From positions 1-33,633 of the forward strand of contig BBSL01000333.1 of the NCBI GenBank assembly GCA_001319865.1: a DNA stretch of 33,633 nucleotides, written 5' to 3'. Shown piece after piece: positions 25,568-33,633 of the stretch (position 1 is the stretch's first letter; each line of letters begins with the position of its first letter). A program made the position numbers and the translations under genes. The stretch is from Burkholderia sp. E7m39. Its GTDB lineage: Bacteria > Pseudomonadota > Gammaproteobacteria > Burkholderiales > Burkholderiaceae. The notes below the pieces were generated by a model. It did not search any database. It had not been told where the DNA came from and saw nothing but the letters and a program-made list of their open reading frames with translations.

Positions 25568-26593
25568 GTGAAATCGAAACTTCCGCTGCCGAACGAGCAG
25601 ATTTATGCGCCGTACAAGATCGACGCCGTGGTGGAGGTGCTTGCCGAGCAGGGCATCGCACCCGAGGACAGTCTCAAGGGGAGCGGGGTTGGTGTTGACA
25701 AGCTGTACGACGCGTTCGAACTGACTTCGGTGCGTCAATATCTGACCGTATGCGAGAACGCTGTCAGGCTCGCCACGGATCCCGCTACAGCTCTCGAGGT
25801 CGGTCGCCGTCTACACCTGTCAGCGTATGGGATCTATGGATATGCGCTGTTGTCATGCCTTTCGCTGCGCGAGTATTTCCGGTTAGCGGTGAAGTACCGC
25901 CGTTTGGCGACTCCGCCCGTCAACATCGAATGGGCTGAGCACGATGAGACCGTCACATGGACTTTTGTCGATCCAATCGTCCCTGATCTCTCACCCAGGC
26001 TTTGGGAGTTCCTTATCGAGCAGCAAGTCAGTCTCAACGTCGCACATCTTCAGGAAATCGCAGGCCGCGAATGTCCACCGCTGCGGGCCACCTTCTCGTA
26101 CCCGCCACCCGCTCACGCAGGCTTGTACACAAAGTATCTCGGCTGCCATTGCGAGTTTGATGCGCCTGCTTGCGAGCTCGTCTATGAGCGCTCGATTCTC
26201 GACCAGAAACCGCAGAAGGCTCACAGGTTGACGACAGCGTTGTTGCAGAAGACATGCGATCGCCTTGTCAGCCAGGAGAAAACGTCGAGTGGACTGTCGG
26301 GTGAGGTGTATCAGGTCTTTCTGACCAATCCCGGCGACTTTCCTTCGATGGACGCAATGGCTGCCAGATTCAACATGGTCAAACGCACGCTGCGCAGGCG
26401 CCTCGAGGCAGAGGGAACATCATTCCAGTCAATTCTCGACGACGTGCGGTCTTCCCTTGCGCAAGAGTACTTGCAGACAACGAAAATGAGCGCGAGCGAT
26501 ATCGCGACACTGCTTGGCTTTAGCGATGCCGCCAATTTCCGACGTGCACTGAAACGATGGACAGGTAAAGGGCCGAAAGAGCTTCGCGGTTAA
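25568..26593 (+). CDS. AraC-family regulator with arabinose-binding-like N-terminal domain
   Basis: The 341-residue protein starts at GTG 25568. Residues about 20-200 form the effector domain seen in OruR/ArgR-type AraC proteins (segments HLSAYGIYGYALLSCLSLREYFRLA and RATFSYPPPAHAGLYTKYLGCHCEFD). The C-terminal part has two helix-turn-helix units: SMDAMAARFNMVKRTLRRRLEAEGTSF and SASDIATLLGFSDAANFRRALKRWTGKGP. Divergent from the atoE-dehydrogenase-BKACE operon, it is the obvious candidate activator of that operon in response to its substrate. The ribosome site is modest (GGGAC). Confidence 0.92.
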   Translation: MKSKLPLPNEQIYAPYKIDAVVEVLAEQGIAPEDSLKGSGVGVDKLYDAFELTSVRQYLTVCENAVRLATDPATALEVGRRLHLSAYGIYGYALLSCLSLREYFRLAVKYRRLATPPVNIEWAEHDETVTWTFVDPIVPDLSPRLWEFLIEQQVSLNVAHLQEIAGRECPPLRATFSYPPPAHAGLYTKYLGCHCEFDAPACELVYERSILDQKPQKAHRLTTALLQKTCDRLVSQEKTSSGLSGEVYQVFLTNPGDFPSMDAMAARFNMVKRTLRRRLEAEGTSFQSILDDVRSSLAQEYLQTTKMSASDIATLLGFSDAANFRRALKRWTGKGPKELRG

Positions 26594-26702
26594 TCTCGCT
26601 TCTGTCGCGCAGTTTCCGCAGGAGTCTGCCAGCTGGTCGAGCCGTGGTCGGTGTTGACAGCTTCCCGTCGCCATTCACGTTGACTCGTTGACTTCCGCTT
26701 GA

Positions 26703-28418
26703 TTAGCCCAATGCGACAGACTCTATTGTGCTTCTTAGCAACGAAACGTTGACCGGCTTGACGAACGAGCAGTCGAAGCCGCTTGCCTTTGCCCTCGCTG
26801 CCACTTCGGCACCGCTGTAACCGCTCAGTGCAATCAGAAATGGACAGCTTGAACCAAGTAGACGTCGCGCATGTCGGGCCACTTCGTACCCGTCGAGCCC
26901 GGGCAGCCCGATGTCGACGATCGCGACGGCAGGCTTTGTCGACTCTATGGCCGCGAGGCCGTCAGGACCATCACGGGCAGTGGTTACGACGTAGCCGAGG
27001 CTTTCCAGCATTGCTGCCGTTGCCAGCCTGACGTCCTCGTTGTCTTCCACTAATAAGACTGTCACATTGGGCGTCGCAGTCACGCACGCCAAAGTCGTTG
27101 ACGGCTCGGGTTGACGTTTCGGCGCTTCAACAAGGGGCAGCTCGACGGTGAATTCGCTGCCCTTTCCCTCGCCCCGTGACTGGGCGCGAAGTGTTCCCCC
27201 GTGCAATTCAACGAGGCGTCGCGCGAGATTCAAACCAATGCCTAGCCCTCCCTCTGCACGGTCCATCGTGGTGTGAACCTGTGCGAACAGTTCAAAAATG
27301 GTTTCGAGAAAGGCTTGAGGAATGCCCCGCCCGTTGTCCGAAACGGTTAGCACTGCGCGGCGATTTCTCTTTGGGCCTCGCGTCCTGAGGCGCACTTCGA
27401 TATCCCCGCCCGCATCCGTATATTTCACTGCGTTCGACAACAGATTGGCGACCACCTGTTGCAAGCGGGTTTCGTCACCTCGCAGCGAGTAGTCGTCGGG
27501 AGAAATGTTGATGCTCAGCGTATGGCGCTTCAGCTCGAAATCTCGCCGCACAGAGTATGCGGCGGTTTCGACCACCATCCGCAAATCGACGATCTCGCGC
27601 TCCAGTTTGATCGCTCCCCGGGACACCCGGGACGCATCGAGCAGGTCATCGACAAGTCTGGTGAGCGTGGCAATCTGTCGATGAATCAGCGCCGTGATGT
27701 CCGCCGGAATCGACCGGTTCGCGTCGCTGCCCTGAATCAATTGAAATGCAGAAGCCAGTCCAGCCAGCGGGTTCCTCAATTCATGTCCGAGCATTGCCAG
27801 GAACTCGTCCTTTCGCGTGCTCTCTTCTTTCAGGCGTGCCGCAAGTTCAACGGCTTCCTCGCTTACACGGCGAAGCTCCGCATTGGCGTTGCCGAGTCGA
27901 CGACTCCCCCTGATCAATTCCGACTCGCTCTCGATCCACCAGTGCGGCAGCGCGTGGGCAGTGCTTCCATCAGTCGTCTGAAGAACGTCGGAGACCAAAT
28001 CCGTTACGTTCTCAACGCGGTGCAAGATGAAAGCGACCGAGCCATCGTGGTCCAGAACGGGCACATTTATCGGACTCCAGAAACGCTTGAGAAATTGCCC
28101 GTTGCCACTCGCCCGGTCTGGGACGTCATATCTTTGCAGAGGCATCGCATCCGTCCGACGGTATCGGACTACCCATCGCAACGACTCGGCCAGGGATTGC
28201 GTAGCCTTTTCCTTCAGGTTATCGGGGTTATCCGGAAACACGTCCAGCAGCGGGCGCCCCACCAGTTGATCCCGCTCGCTAACGGTTTCCCGCAAATAGG
28301 CATCATTCGCATCGACAATGGTGAAACAGGGGTCCGCATGGACGATAAGACACGCGCTGGGAAGAACTGAAAAAACGTGCTGGTAGAAATGGGCCGGAAG
28401 GAGTGGTCTGCTTTCCAT
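26703..28418 (-). CDS. hybrid sensor histidine kinase / response regulator
   Basis: The 571-residue soluble protein has a PAS-type sensor domain (about 12-140; IVHADPCFTIVDANDAYL), a short coiled segment (about 175-205) and a HisKA domain with phospho-accepting His212 in FLAMLGHELRNPL. A HATPase_c domain follows (N-box NLLSNAVKYTD around 325-334, DNGRG 361-365, GGLGIGL 390-396), then a C-terminal receiver domain (about 452-568) with acidic pocket Glu458/Asp459, phospho-acceptor Asp502 and Lys554. No membrane helix is present, so the signal is cytoplasmic. No output regulator is encoded beside it. A second hybrid kinase lies directly upstream on the same strand. Confidence 0.93.
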   Translation of the reverse strand: MESRPLLPAHFYQHVFSVLPSACLIVHADPCFTIVDANDAYLRETVSERDQLVGRPLLDVFPDNPDNLKEKATQSLAESLRWVVRYRRTDAMPLQRYDVPDRASGNGQFLKRFWSPINVPVLDHDGSVAFILHRVENVTDLVSDVLQTTDGSTAHALPHWWIESESELIRGSRRLGNANAELRRVSEEAVELAARLKEESTRKDEFLAMLGHELRNPLAGLASAFQLIQGSDANRSIPADITALIHRQIATLTRLVDDLLDASRVSRGAIKLEREIVDLRMVVETAAYSVRRDFELKRHTLSINISPDDYSLRGDETRLQQVVANLLSNAVKYTDAGGDIEVRLRTRGPKRNRRAVLTVSDNGRGIPQAFLETIFELFAQVHTTMDRAEGGLGIGLNLARRLVELHGGTLRAQSRGEGKGSEFTVELPLVEAPKRQPEPSTTLACVTATPNVTVLLVEDNEDVRLATAAMLESLGYVVTTARDGPDGLAAIESTKPAVAIVDIGLPGLDGYEVARHARRLLGSSCPFLIALSGYSGAEVAARAKASGFDCSFVKPVNVSLLRSTIESVALG

Positions 28419-28568
28419 TTTTAGTCTGCGCGGGACGAACCATCACATGGACCTGCTGGTCACCTCATCGTATTCGCCGCAATGAATGTGCCACTGCAGC
28501 GCGGCATGCTTGGGCAAGTTTTCTTCATTCGACACAAGGGAGCGGAAATCCATGCATGCAGCGCGTAC

Positions 28569-30146
28569 TCACTTGCGGATCAGTTTTCCAATGACGTAGA
28601 TGAGTTTCGCCGGATCAACCGGCTTGCACAGATAGCCGTCAAAACCGGCGTCGCGTGCCATCTGCTCGTCTTCCTTCCTCACGTAACCTGTGAGCGCCAC
28701 CGCAGGCACGTCGATGCCCAGCGCACGCACGGCCTTCATCAGGTCGCATCCATGTTCTCCCGGCATCGTCAGATCCGACACGATGATGTCGGGCAGATGG
28801 TACTTGAGCATCTCGCGGGCTTCGGCAGCTGATCTCGCCGTGCGCACGTGCATGTCCTCGAGCCGGAGCGTCAGTGAGAGCGCCTCCAGCGTGTCAGCGT
28901 CGTCTTCTATGAGCAGGACGGACCGCCCGTGAATGACCGACGCCGCTTCCGCCTGTTCGCGCGCAGGACCTGCCGGCGCGCTCTGCCTCATGACGGGCAG
29001 CACAACCGTGAAGGCGGCCCCCTGTCCCGGCCCGCTACTCTGTGCAGTGAGCTCCCCGCCGTGCATCACGACGATGCTGCGCGCGATGGCGAGCCCCAGG
29101 CCGAGACCTGCGCGTTCACGGTTGATCGCGCATTCGACCTGTACGAAGGGCTCGAAAATCTCCTCTAGCCTCTCCGGGGGTATACCAGCGCCTGTATCGG
29201 CGACGCAGATCCGCACCACGTTGCCAGTCACTACGAGCGAAGGCAGAATTTTCCCACCCCGCTGCGTGTGCTTCAGGGCATTGTTGAGCAGATTGCTGAA
29301 CACCTGCTGCAGCCGGGGGCCGTCGCCGAGCACGTGCACCTCGTCGGCAACGAGATCCGCTACGAACACGCCTTTCTCATCGGCGATCGGCCTCACTTCC
29401 TGTAGCGCGGCGCTAAAGCAGTCGGTAACCGCGATGGGCGTGCGCTCGACCGTGAACTTGCCCTTGCTGATGCGACTGGCGTCCATCAGGTCGTTCACCA
29501 GTCGGGTCTGCGTGGCCACGTTGCGGCGGACGACGGAAATACCGTTCCTGACGAAATCCGCGTCGTCGGCGCTCTGTGCAAGCAGTTCAACCCACGCCAG
29601 TATTGCAGTCAGGGGCGCCCTCAACTCGTGAGACACCGCGGCGATGAAAGCATCCTTTGCTTCGTTCGCCAATTGCGCTGCGCGCCTCAGCTCACGTTCG
29701 CTTTCGATTAACGCACCGCGCTCCGCTTCCACCCGTTTCTGTTCCGAGATATCGATCGTGATCCCGTCGAACCGCACGGCGCGCCCTTCGTCATCGAAAG
29801 AGGTGCTTCCTTTCGCCCTGAGCCATCGAACCGCACCTTCGGTAGACACGGTGCGATATTCGACATCGTATGCTTGGCCAGCCGCAATCGAATTGTCAAC
29901 GGCAGAGCGCACACGGGACCGGTCATCGGGATGGATCATACGGTAGAACGTACCGATATCGATCTCATCGTCCGGCGTGCCAGGGTCGAGCCAGAAATGC
30001 GTCTTGCACCGCGCATTCCAGTACAGGCGCTGCAGAGGCAACGGACAATAGAAAGTGCCGATTTCGGCCGCCTCCGCTGCCCGGCGCAGGCGATCCCGTG
30101 TCTGCTCCACGGTTTCCAGTTGTGGGCGTAGTCGGTAGTCGGTCAT
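28569..30146 (-). CDS. hybrid sensor histidine kinase / response regulator with PAS sensor
   Basis: Starting at ATG 30146 gives 525 residues: a PAS domain with PAC tail (about 22-140; FYRMIHPDDRSRV, VEYRTVSTEGAVRWLRAKG, DGITIDISEQKR), HisKA with His173 in FIAAVSHELRAPLTAIL, HATPase_c (NLLNNALKHT near 285-294, DTGAG 317-321, GLGLGLAIA), and a receiver domain (about 408-522) with Asp415/Asp416, phospho-acceptor Asp458 and Lys508. The frame is open up to 30335, but that extension lacks domain similarity; no start has a good ribosome site, so the N-terminus is uncertain. It has no membrane segment. It is followed after 150 bp by the other hybrid kinase. Confidence 0.92.
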   Translation of the reverse strand: MTDYRLRPQLETVEQTRDRLRRAAEAAEIGTFYCPLPLQRLYWNARCKTHFWLDPGTPDDEIDIGTFYRMIHPDDRSRVRSAVDNSIAAGQAYDVEYRTVSTEGAVRWLRAKGSTSFDDEGRAVRFDGITIDISEQKRVEAERGALIESERELRRAAQLANEAKDAFIAAVSHELRAPLTAILAWVELLAQSADDADFVRNGISVVRRNVATQTRLVNDLMDASRISKGKFTVERTPIAVTDCFSAALQEVRPIADEKGVFVADLVADEVHVLGDGPRLQQVFSNLLNNALKHTQRGGKILPSLVVTGNVVRICVADTGAGIPPERLEEIFEPFVQVECAINRERAGLGLGLAIARSIVVMHGGELTAQSSGPGQGAAFTVVLPVMRQSAPAGPAREQAEAASVIHGRSVLLIEDDADTLEALSLTLRLEDMHVRTARSAAEAREMLKYHLPDIIVSDLTMPGEHGCDLMKAVRALGIDVPAVALTGYVRKEDEQMARDAGFDGYLCKPVDPAKLIYVIGKLIRK

Positions 30147-30497
30147 GGTCGTTGGCGTGTGAACTCGAAATGACGCTGTAGCAAGTCGTGTTTCACCATT
30201 CCTTGCCGTAAGTGTTTCGCCTTCCGCTATCAGGAAATGGACCAAAGGACGATAGCATCCGAAACGTATGGGCATGTTCTGTTCCCACACCGCCGGACGC
30301 CAGCGGCGCGGGACATCGGGGAAAAAAGACGTCAACCGATACGAGTGAGAAGCAGGCGCAACGCGCGCCGCGTCGACTTCCTGGCTGATGGTGATGGGCG
30401 GTACTGCCGCGTCACCTTAAACGGAACGATCTCATGCACAAGCGCGACGACGGAGGATAGTCGCCCTGCGCTACTCGACCGCGTGGTGGCTCTCGAG

Positions 30498-31184
30498 TTA
30501 ATCAGCCGGCGGCACGGCCAACTCGCCAGGCCGAAATGTCTTATCAGCTCTTGCGGTCGTCCTGCATACCTCATGGAGCAGATTCAGGTCGAGAGCACTC
30601 AACTTATTTCCCGCCAACCCGTCGGAGACCGCGTCAATGTCGGCGAACGAGAAAACATGAGTGCACGCCGCCAAATATGACCCTATCACTGATGGATGGC
30701 TTCCATCGGACTCGTAGAGGTCGATCGCGGGCCGCAGTTTGCGGAACTGATCCCATGCCAGGCCAACTGGGACAACGCTGGCTCCCGTCACTTTAGCCAG
30801 GCCCTCATACGCCGTAGCGATATTTGCCTGCGACGCTGGATTATCCTTCCGGGCCCAGGTCATGTACAAATAGGGCTTCGCACCCGTGGCCTGAATTTCA
30901 TCGACGAACCTTCGCACATATTCCTGCATGCTTTTCAATGCACGGAGCGCTCGAGTGCTTTGGTCCTGCAACACGACAGCATTCCATTTCTGGGCAGCCA
31001 GACGCTTTTGGACTTCGCCGCGGTTCCAGTGCGCCGCTAGCGATGCTCCGCCGAATGCGAGAACTTCTGCTTTCACATGCATATCGGGAATGCTCGCCTC
31101 AAGAAGCCGGACAACCAGCGTCGGCAAATCGTTTCTCGTTGTATAGCTGTTGCCGACAAAGAGGACTCGAAACTCGCGGCTCAT
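30498..31184 (-). CDS. SGNH-fold hydrolase (GDSL-type esterase/lipase)
   Basis: The 228-residue protein has the SGNH blocks: FVGNSYT with nucleophile Ser13, Gly48 in FGGAS (oxyanion block), VVLQDQST at about 70-77 where the family usually has GxND, and the acid/base pair Asp160-x2-His163 in SDGSHPS. It likely hydrolyses an ester or acetyl group. No signal peptide is seen, so it is probably cytoplasmic. The ATG at 31184 is chosen because conserved sequence begins at once (FRVLFVGNSYT); a TTG 33 bases upstream is possible. It is divergent from the Asp-box protein gene. Confidence 0.82.
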   Translation of the reverse strand: MSREFRVLFVGNSYTTRNDLPTLVVRLLEASIPDMHVKAEVLAFGGASLAAHWNRGEVQKRLAAQKWNAVVLQDQSTRALRALKSMQEYVRRFVDEIQATGAKPYLYMTWARKDNPASQANIATAYEGLAKVTGASVVPVGLAWDQFRKLRPAIDLYESDGSHPSVIGSYLAACTHVFSFADIDAVSDGLAGNKLSALDLNLLHEVCRTTARADKTFRPGELAVPPAD

Positions 31185-31754
31185 CGTAGTGATGGGAAAT
31201 AGCGACCTGTTTGCCAATCGCTGCGATTATCGCAACGACATCCCAATGCTGCTTTCGCCCACATGGTACGCCGATTAAAAGGCCGGTCTCCCGTGCGACG
31301 TCGCGTCAGATTCCCGTTCGACGGCGAGGGCGCACAAGGTCGAGGTAATCGGGAACACACCGGTTCTCGCTGCATTAGCGAATGAGAGTGAATATCGCTT
31401 TCTCTTGTTACAAAAAAATCGCGCAACTTCATCTTTCAGAATCTAAAGTCCATTCCACACCTCTGACAAATTGCGGCCTGTGCAAGGTGTGCGCTCATCT
31501 GCAAAGCATATTTGCATGACGAGGAACGACGATCTTATATCGGCATTTTGCTTGACCGACGCGCTGGCGGCGACCAGCGCTCGCGGTCGGTAGCAACTCA
31601 CGCGGTAGCGAGTTGGTCAGCGAAGAATATGCGAACAAGACGCGCCGACGATGTCGTCTTTCAGCAGGGTGGCGGAGATTGCCAGCCCGCGTCTTTCGCG
31701 ACTGCCAGCAGGCTGCGTCGAGCTGTTGTTGACTGCATTGGGAAGGAGCCTTCC
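31185..31754. other. long divergent intergenic region upstream of the Asp-box protein
   Basis: This is about 570 bases without a credible gene. A dyad GCAAA-GCATA-TTTGC lies at 31501-31515. A weak -35/-10-like pair, TTGCAT (31512-31517) and TTATAT (31535-31540), has a 17-bp spacer. A composite hairpin follows at 31554-31588. Low-GC runs near 31400-31440 fit a promoter zone. Confidence 0.5.
31554..31588 (+). other. composite hairpin in the probable leader of the Asp-box gene
   Basis: GCGCTGG (31561-31567) pairs with CCAGCGC (31574-31580) around a six-base loop. After a small internal loop, GACCG (31554-31558) pairs with CGGTC (31584-31588), giving 12 bp in total. It may be an mRNA leader structure; no riboswitch class is recognised. 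Confidence 0.45.
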
Positions 31755-33197
31755 ATGCGTTGCCACAAAACTCGTGCACTGCTGAGCGGCATCCCGCTCG
31801 CTGCTGTCCTCCTCACAACAATCTCCACTGTTCGGGCAGCGCCCGTTCTCGTCTCCGGTCCCAGCGTATTTTCCTCTTGCAATATAGGCGGCCCCGGGAA
31901 GAATTACGTGAATGCGGAAGTGGAGCCGTGGATCGCCGCTAACCCCGGAAATCCTTCGGCTCTTATCGGCGTGTGGCAACAGGACCGATGGGACAACGGC
32001 GGCGCACATGGCCTGGTTGCCAGTTCGTCATTCGACGGCGGTTACACCTGGGGCACGCCGACCGCCCTTCCCTTCAGTGCATGCGCTGGCGGGACCGACT
32101 ACGAGCGGGCTTCCGACCCATGGGTATCCATAGGCCCAGATGGAACAGCGTACGCGGTGTCCATCTCGTTCAATCAGTCCAACAACAGTAACGCCGTGCT
32201 CGCCTCGGTGTCGAAGGACGGCGGCCTGACGTGGGCGAAGCCGAGCACAATCATCGCGAATAACGAACCGAGCTTGCAGTTCTTCAACGACAAGGAGTCG
32301 GTCACGGCCAGTCCGACCCGGACAGGCGTCGCGTATGCAGTGTGGGATCGCCTTGAACTGCCCAATGCAAATCCGTACGCAAACAGACATACGGCTGCTT
32401 TCCGGGGGCCTTCGCTGTTTTCGAAGACAACCGACGGCGGAGTCACATGGAGTACACCATCGGTGATTGTGGCGCTACCTTCACGGCAACAGACAATCGG
32501 CAATCAGATCGTCGTGGACTCGCAAAACGGAACGCTGTACGACTTCTTTAACCTCATTACTCCGCCATTTTCGAAATCAGCAGGCAAGGTGGCATTCATC
32601 AAATCCACCGACGACGGCGCAACCTGGACAAAGCCAAAAATTATCACCGGTTTGCAGACCGTCTCAGTGTTCGATCCAAACACGGGCGAAGCGGTGCGAT
32701 CGGGGGACGACATTCCGGAGCCGGCCATCGACCCGAAGACCGGCCGGCTCTATGTGGTCTGGCAGGATTCCCGCTTCAATGGCGGGCATTACGATGAGAT
32801 CGCCCTTTCCACTTCGAGCGACGGCGGCGTGACATGGAGCGCTCCCGTCCGCGTGAATACGCCTACCGGACGACCTGCGTTCAACCCAAGCATTCGCGTC
32901 AACTCGTCGGGGACCGTGGCAGTGACTTACTACGACTTTCGCAACCTTGCCGACGGCAACACAGCGACGTTGCCCACCGATATCTGGCAAAAGGTCTCGG
33001 CGGACAGGGGGTCAACGTTCGGCAACGAAACACATCTGGCGGGCCCGTTCGATCTCAAGACTGCGCCCAATGCCGAAGGCTTTTTCGTCGGAGACTACCA
33101 GGGTCTGGCCGCCGTCGGCACGCGCTTCCTGCCGTTTTTCGTGGAAACGAACTCGGGCAATCTGAGTAATCGCACAGACATCTTTGCTCAGCCCTAG
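31755..33197 (+). CDS. secreted Asp-box (BNR) beta-propeller protein, sialidase-fold
   Basis: The 480-residue protein has a Sec signal peptide (residues 1-28, ending VRA-AP). Six Asp-box motifs follow the S-x-D-x-G-x-T-W pattern: SFDGGYTW (92-99), SKDGGLTW (153-160), TTDGGVTW (225-232), STDDGATW (284-291), SSDGGVTW (354-361) and SADRGSTF (415-422). Six blades indicate a sialidase-type propeller. A canonical sialidase FRIP motif and arginine triad are not evident, so catalytic activity is unproven; it may bind or cleave another glycan. GGAAGGAG lies six bases before the ATG at 31755; upstream in-frame codons are not conserved-looking. A 10-bp hairpin follows the stop. Confidence 0.85.
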   Translation: MRCHKTRALLSGIPLAAVLLTTISTVRAAPVLVSGPSVFSSCNIGGPGKNYVNAEVEPWIAANPGNPSALIGVWQQDRWDNGGAHGLVASSSFDGGYTWGTPTALPFSACAGGTDYERASDPWVSIGPDGTAYAVSISFNQSNNSNAVLASVSKDGGLTWAKPSTIIANNEPSLQFFNDKESVTASPTRTGVAYAVWDRLELPNANPYANRHTAAFRGPSLFSKTTDGGVTWSTPSVIVALPSRQQTIGNQIVVDSQNGTLYDFFNLITPPFSKSAGKVAFIKSTDDGATWTKPKIITGLQTVSVFDPNTGEAVRSGDDIPEPAIDPKTGRLYVVWQDSRFNGGHYDEIALSTSSDGGVTWSAPVRVNTPTGRPAFNPSIRVNSSGTVAVTYYDFRNLADGNTATLPTDIWQKVSADRGSTFGNETHLAGPFDLKTAPNAEGFFVGDYQGLAAVGTRFLPFFVETNSGNLSNRTDIFAQP

Positions 33198-33220
33198 CCG
33201 TAATCTTCAGCCAGGAATCA

Positions 33221-33250
33221 GCACGCAGCGAGGGTCGCACCGCTGCGTGC
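33221..33250. terminator. stem-loop between the Asp-box gene and the porin gene
   Basis: GCACGCAGCG (33221-33230) and CGCTGCGTGC (33241-33250) form a perfect 10-bp stem with a ten-base loop in the convergent gap. No T-run follows on either strand, so it is a likely but non-canonical terminator. Confidence 0.55.
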
Positions 33251-33371
33251 AAAACATCACGATGTGCGAGAGCGCTCCAAAGACTTGGCCTGCCTGATTC
33301 TTCGATGAAAGCGCCCAATTACTCGCGGCCGCTGGGTCGCAGGCTCCCTCGCGCAATCCCAAGCGGCAAGC

Positions 33372-33633
33372 CTAAAACCGGTGACGCAGGCCGATAGTCG
33401 CTTCCACCTGGTTGTTCGTTGATGACGGTGCGCTCACGCCGTTAATCCAGGCGACCCCGAGTGGGGAGTCGCTGCTCGCACTAAGCCCTTGCCAGGTTCC
33501 CTGTATGTACACGTCCGTGCGCCGCGAGAAACTGTAGTCGGCCATCGCGCTCACCTGGTTCCAGTGCGGGCTGCCGCTGCCCGCGTTACCGCCCGCGCGC
33601 GAATAGGTATAGGCAGCCGAGAGTTCAACGGCC
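33372..33633 (-). CDS. Gram-negative porin, C-terminal end (partial)
   Basis: The frame enters from the right edge and runs 87 codons to a TAG at 33374-33372. It contains amphipathic strands typical of 16-stranded Burkholderia porins: AVELSAAYTYSRAGG, HWNQVSAMADYSFSRRTDVYIQGTWQ and a final QVEATIGLRHRF. The terminal Phe is the outer-membrane insertion signature recognised by the BAM complex. The segment SRRTDVY is a common landmark of this family's penultimate strand. The N-terminus and most of the barrel lie outside the window. Confidence 0.92.
   Translation of the reverse strand, partial: AVELSAAYTYSRAGGNAGSGSPHWNQVSAMADYSFSRRTDVYIQGTWQGLSASSDSPLGVAWINGVSAPSSTNNQVEATIGLRHRF

Overview
The window looks like a chromosomal segment of a Burkholderiaceae bacterium, most likely Paraburkholderia or Caballeronia. 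This rests on the high G+C, GC-rich third codon positions, a Burkholderia-type porin C-terminus, RdgC, a YdeP-like molybdoenzyme and a GNAT/LysE/FUSC neighbourhood. I saw no rRNA, tRNA, CRISPR array, integrase or intact insertion sequence. By eye, about 8.0-19.7 kb has the extreme GC-rich codon use of a core genome, while the two flanks are more relaxed and have larger intergenic gaps.

1-7.3 kb appears to be a low-oxygen / membrane-stress block. A DUF2252 gene (minus, cut by the window edge) diverges from arcD-arcA (arginine/ornithine antiporter and arginine deiminase). The gap holds two identical FNR/ANR-type boxes, TTGATTCAGGTCAA, each placed like a class II activator site for one of the two genes. 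A third FNR-type box lies upstream of an MscS-family channel gene that is followed by a small K+-channel gene. arcB and arcC are absent from the window.

7.3-19.7 kb holds a HAD-like protein lacking its nucleophile motif; an ArsR regulator with an old yellow enzyme; a GNAT acetyltransferase; a LysE exporter with a FUSC transporter; a MocR regulator translationally coupled to a small winged-helix protein and divergent from a YdeP/FdhF-like molybdoenzyme; a frameshifted NmrA remnant; a small secreted protein; an orphan amino-acid binding protein behind a large inverted repeat; a small membrane protein; and rdgC.

19.9-21.5 kb holds a NUDIX hydrolase divergent from an MgtC/SapB-family gene (with a Pho-box-like site) and a small conserved protein.

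21.6-26.6 kb is the most system-like unit. A putative catabolic operon on the minus strand (AtoE-type carboxylate permease, ketopantoate-reductase-like dehydrogenase, beta-keto acid cleavage enzyme) diverges from an AraC-type regulator whose start is preceded by a 21-bp-period direct repeat. Together these suggest uptake, oxidation and acetyl-CoA-dependent cleavage of an unknown hydroxy/keto acid.

26.7-33.6 kb carries two hybrid histidine kinases in tandem, an SGNH hydrolase, a secreted six-Asp-box (sialidase-fold) protein and the C-terminal end of a porin.
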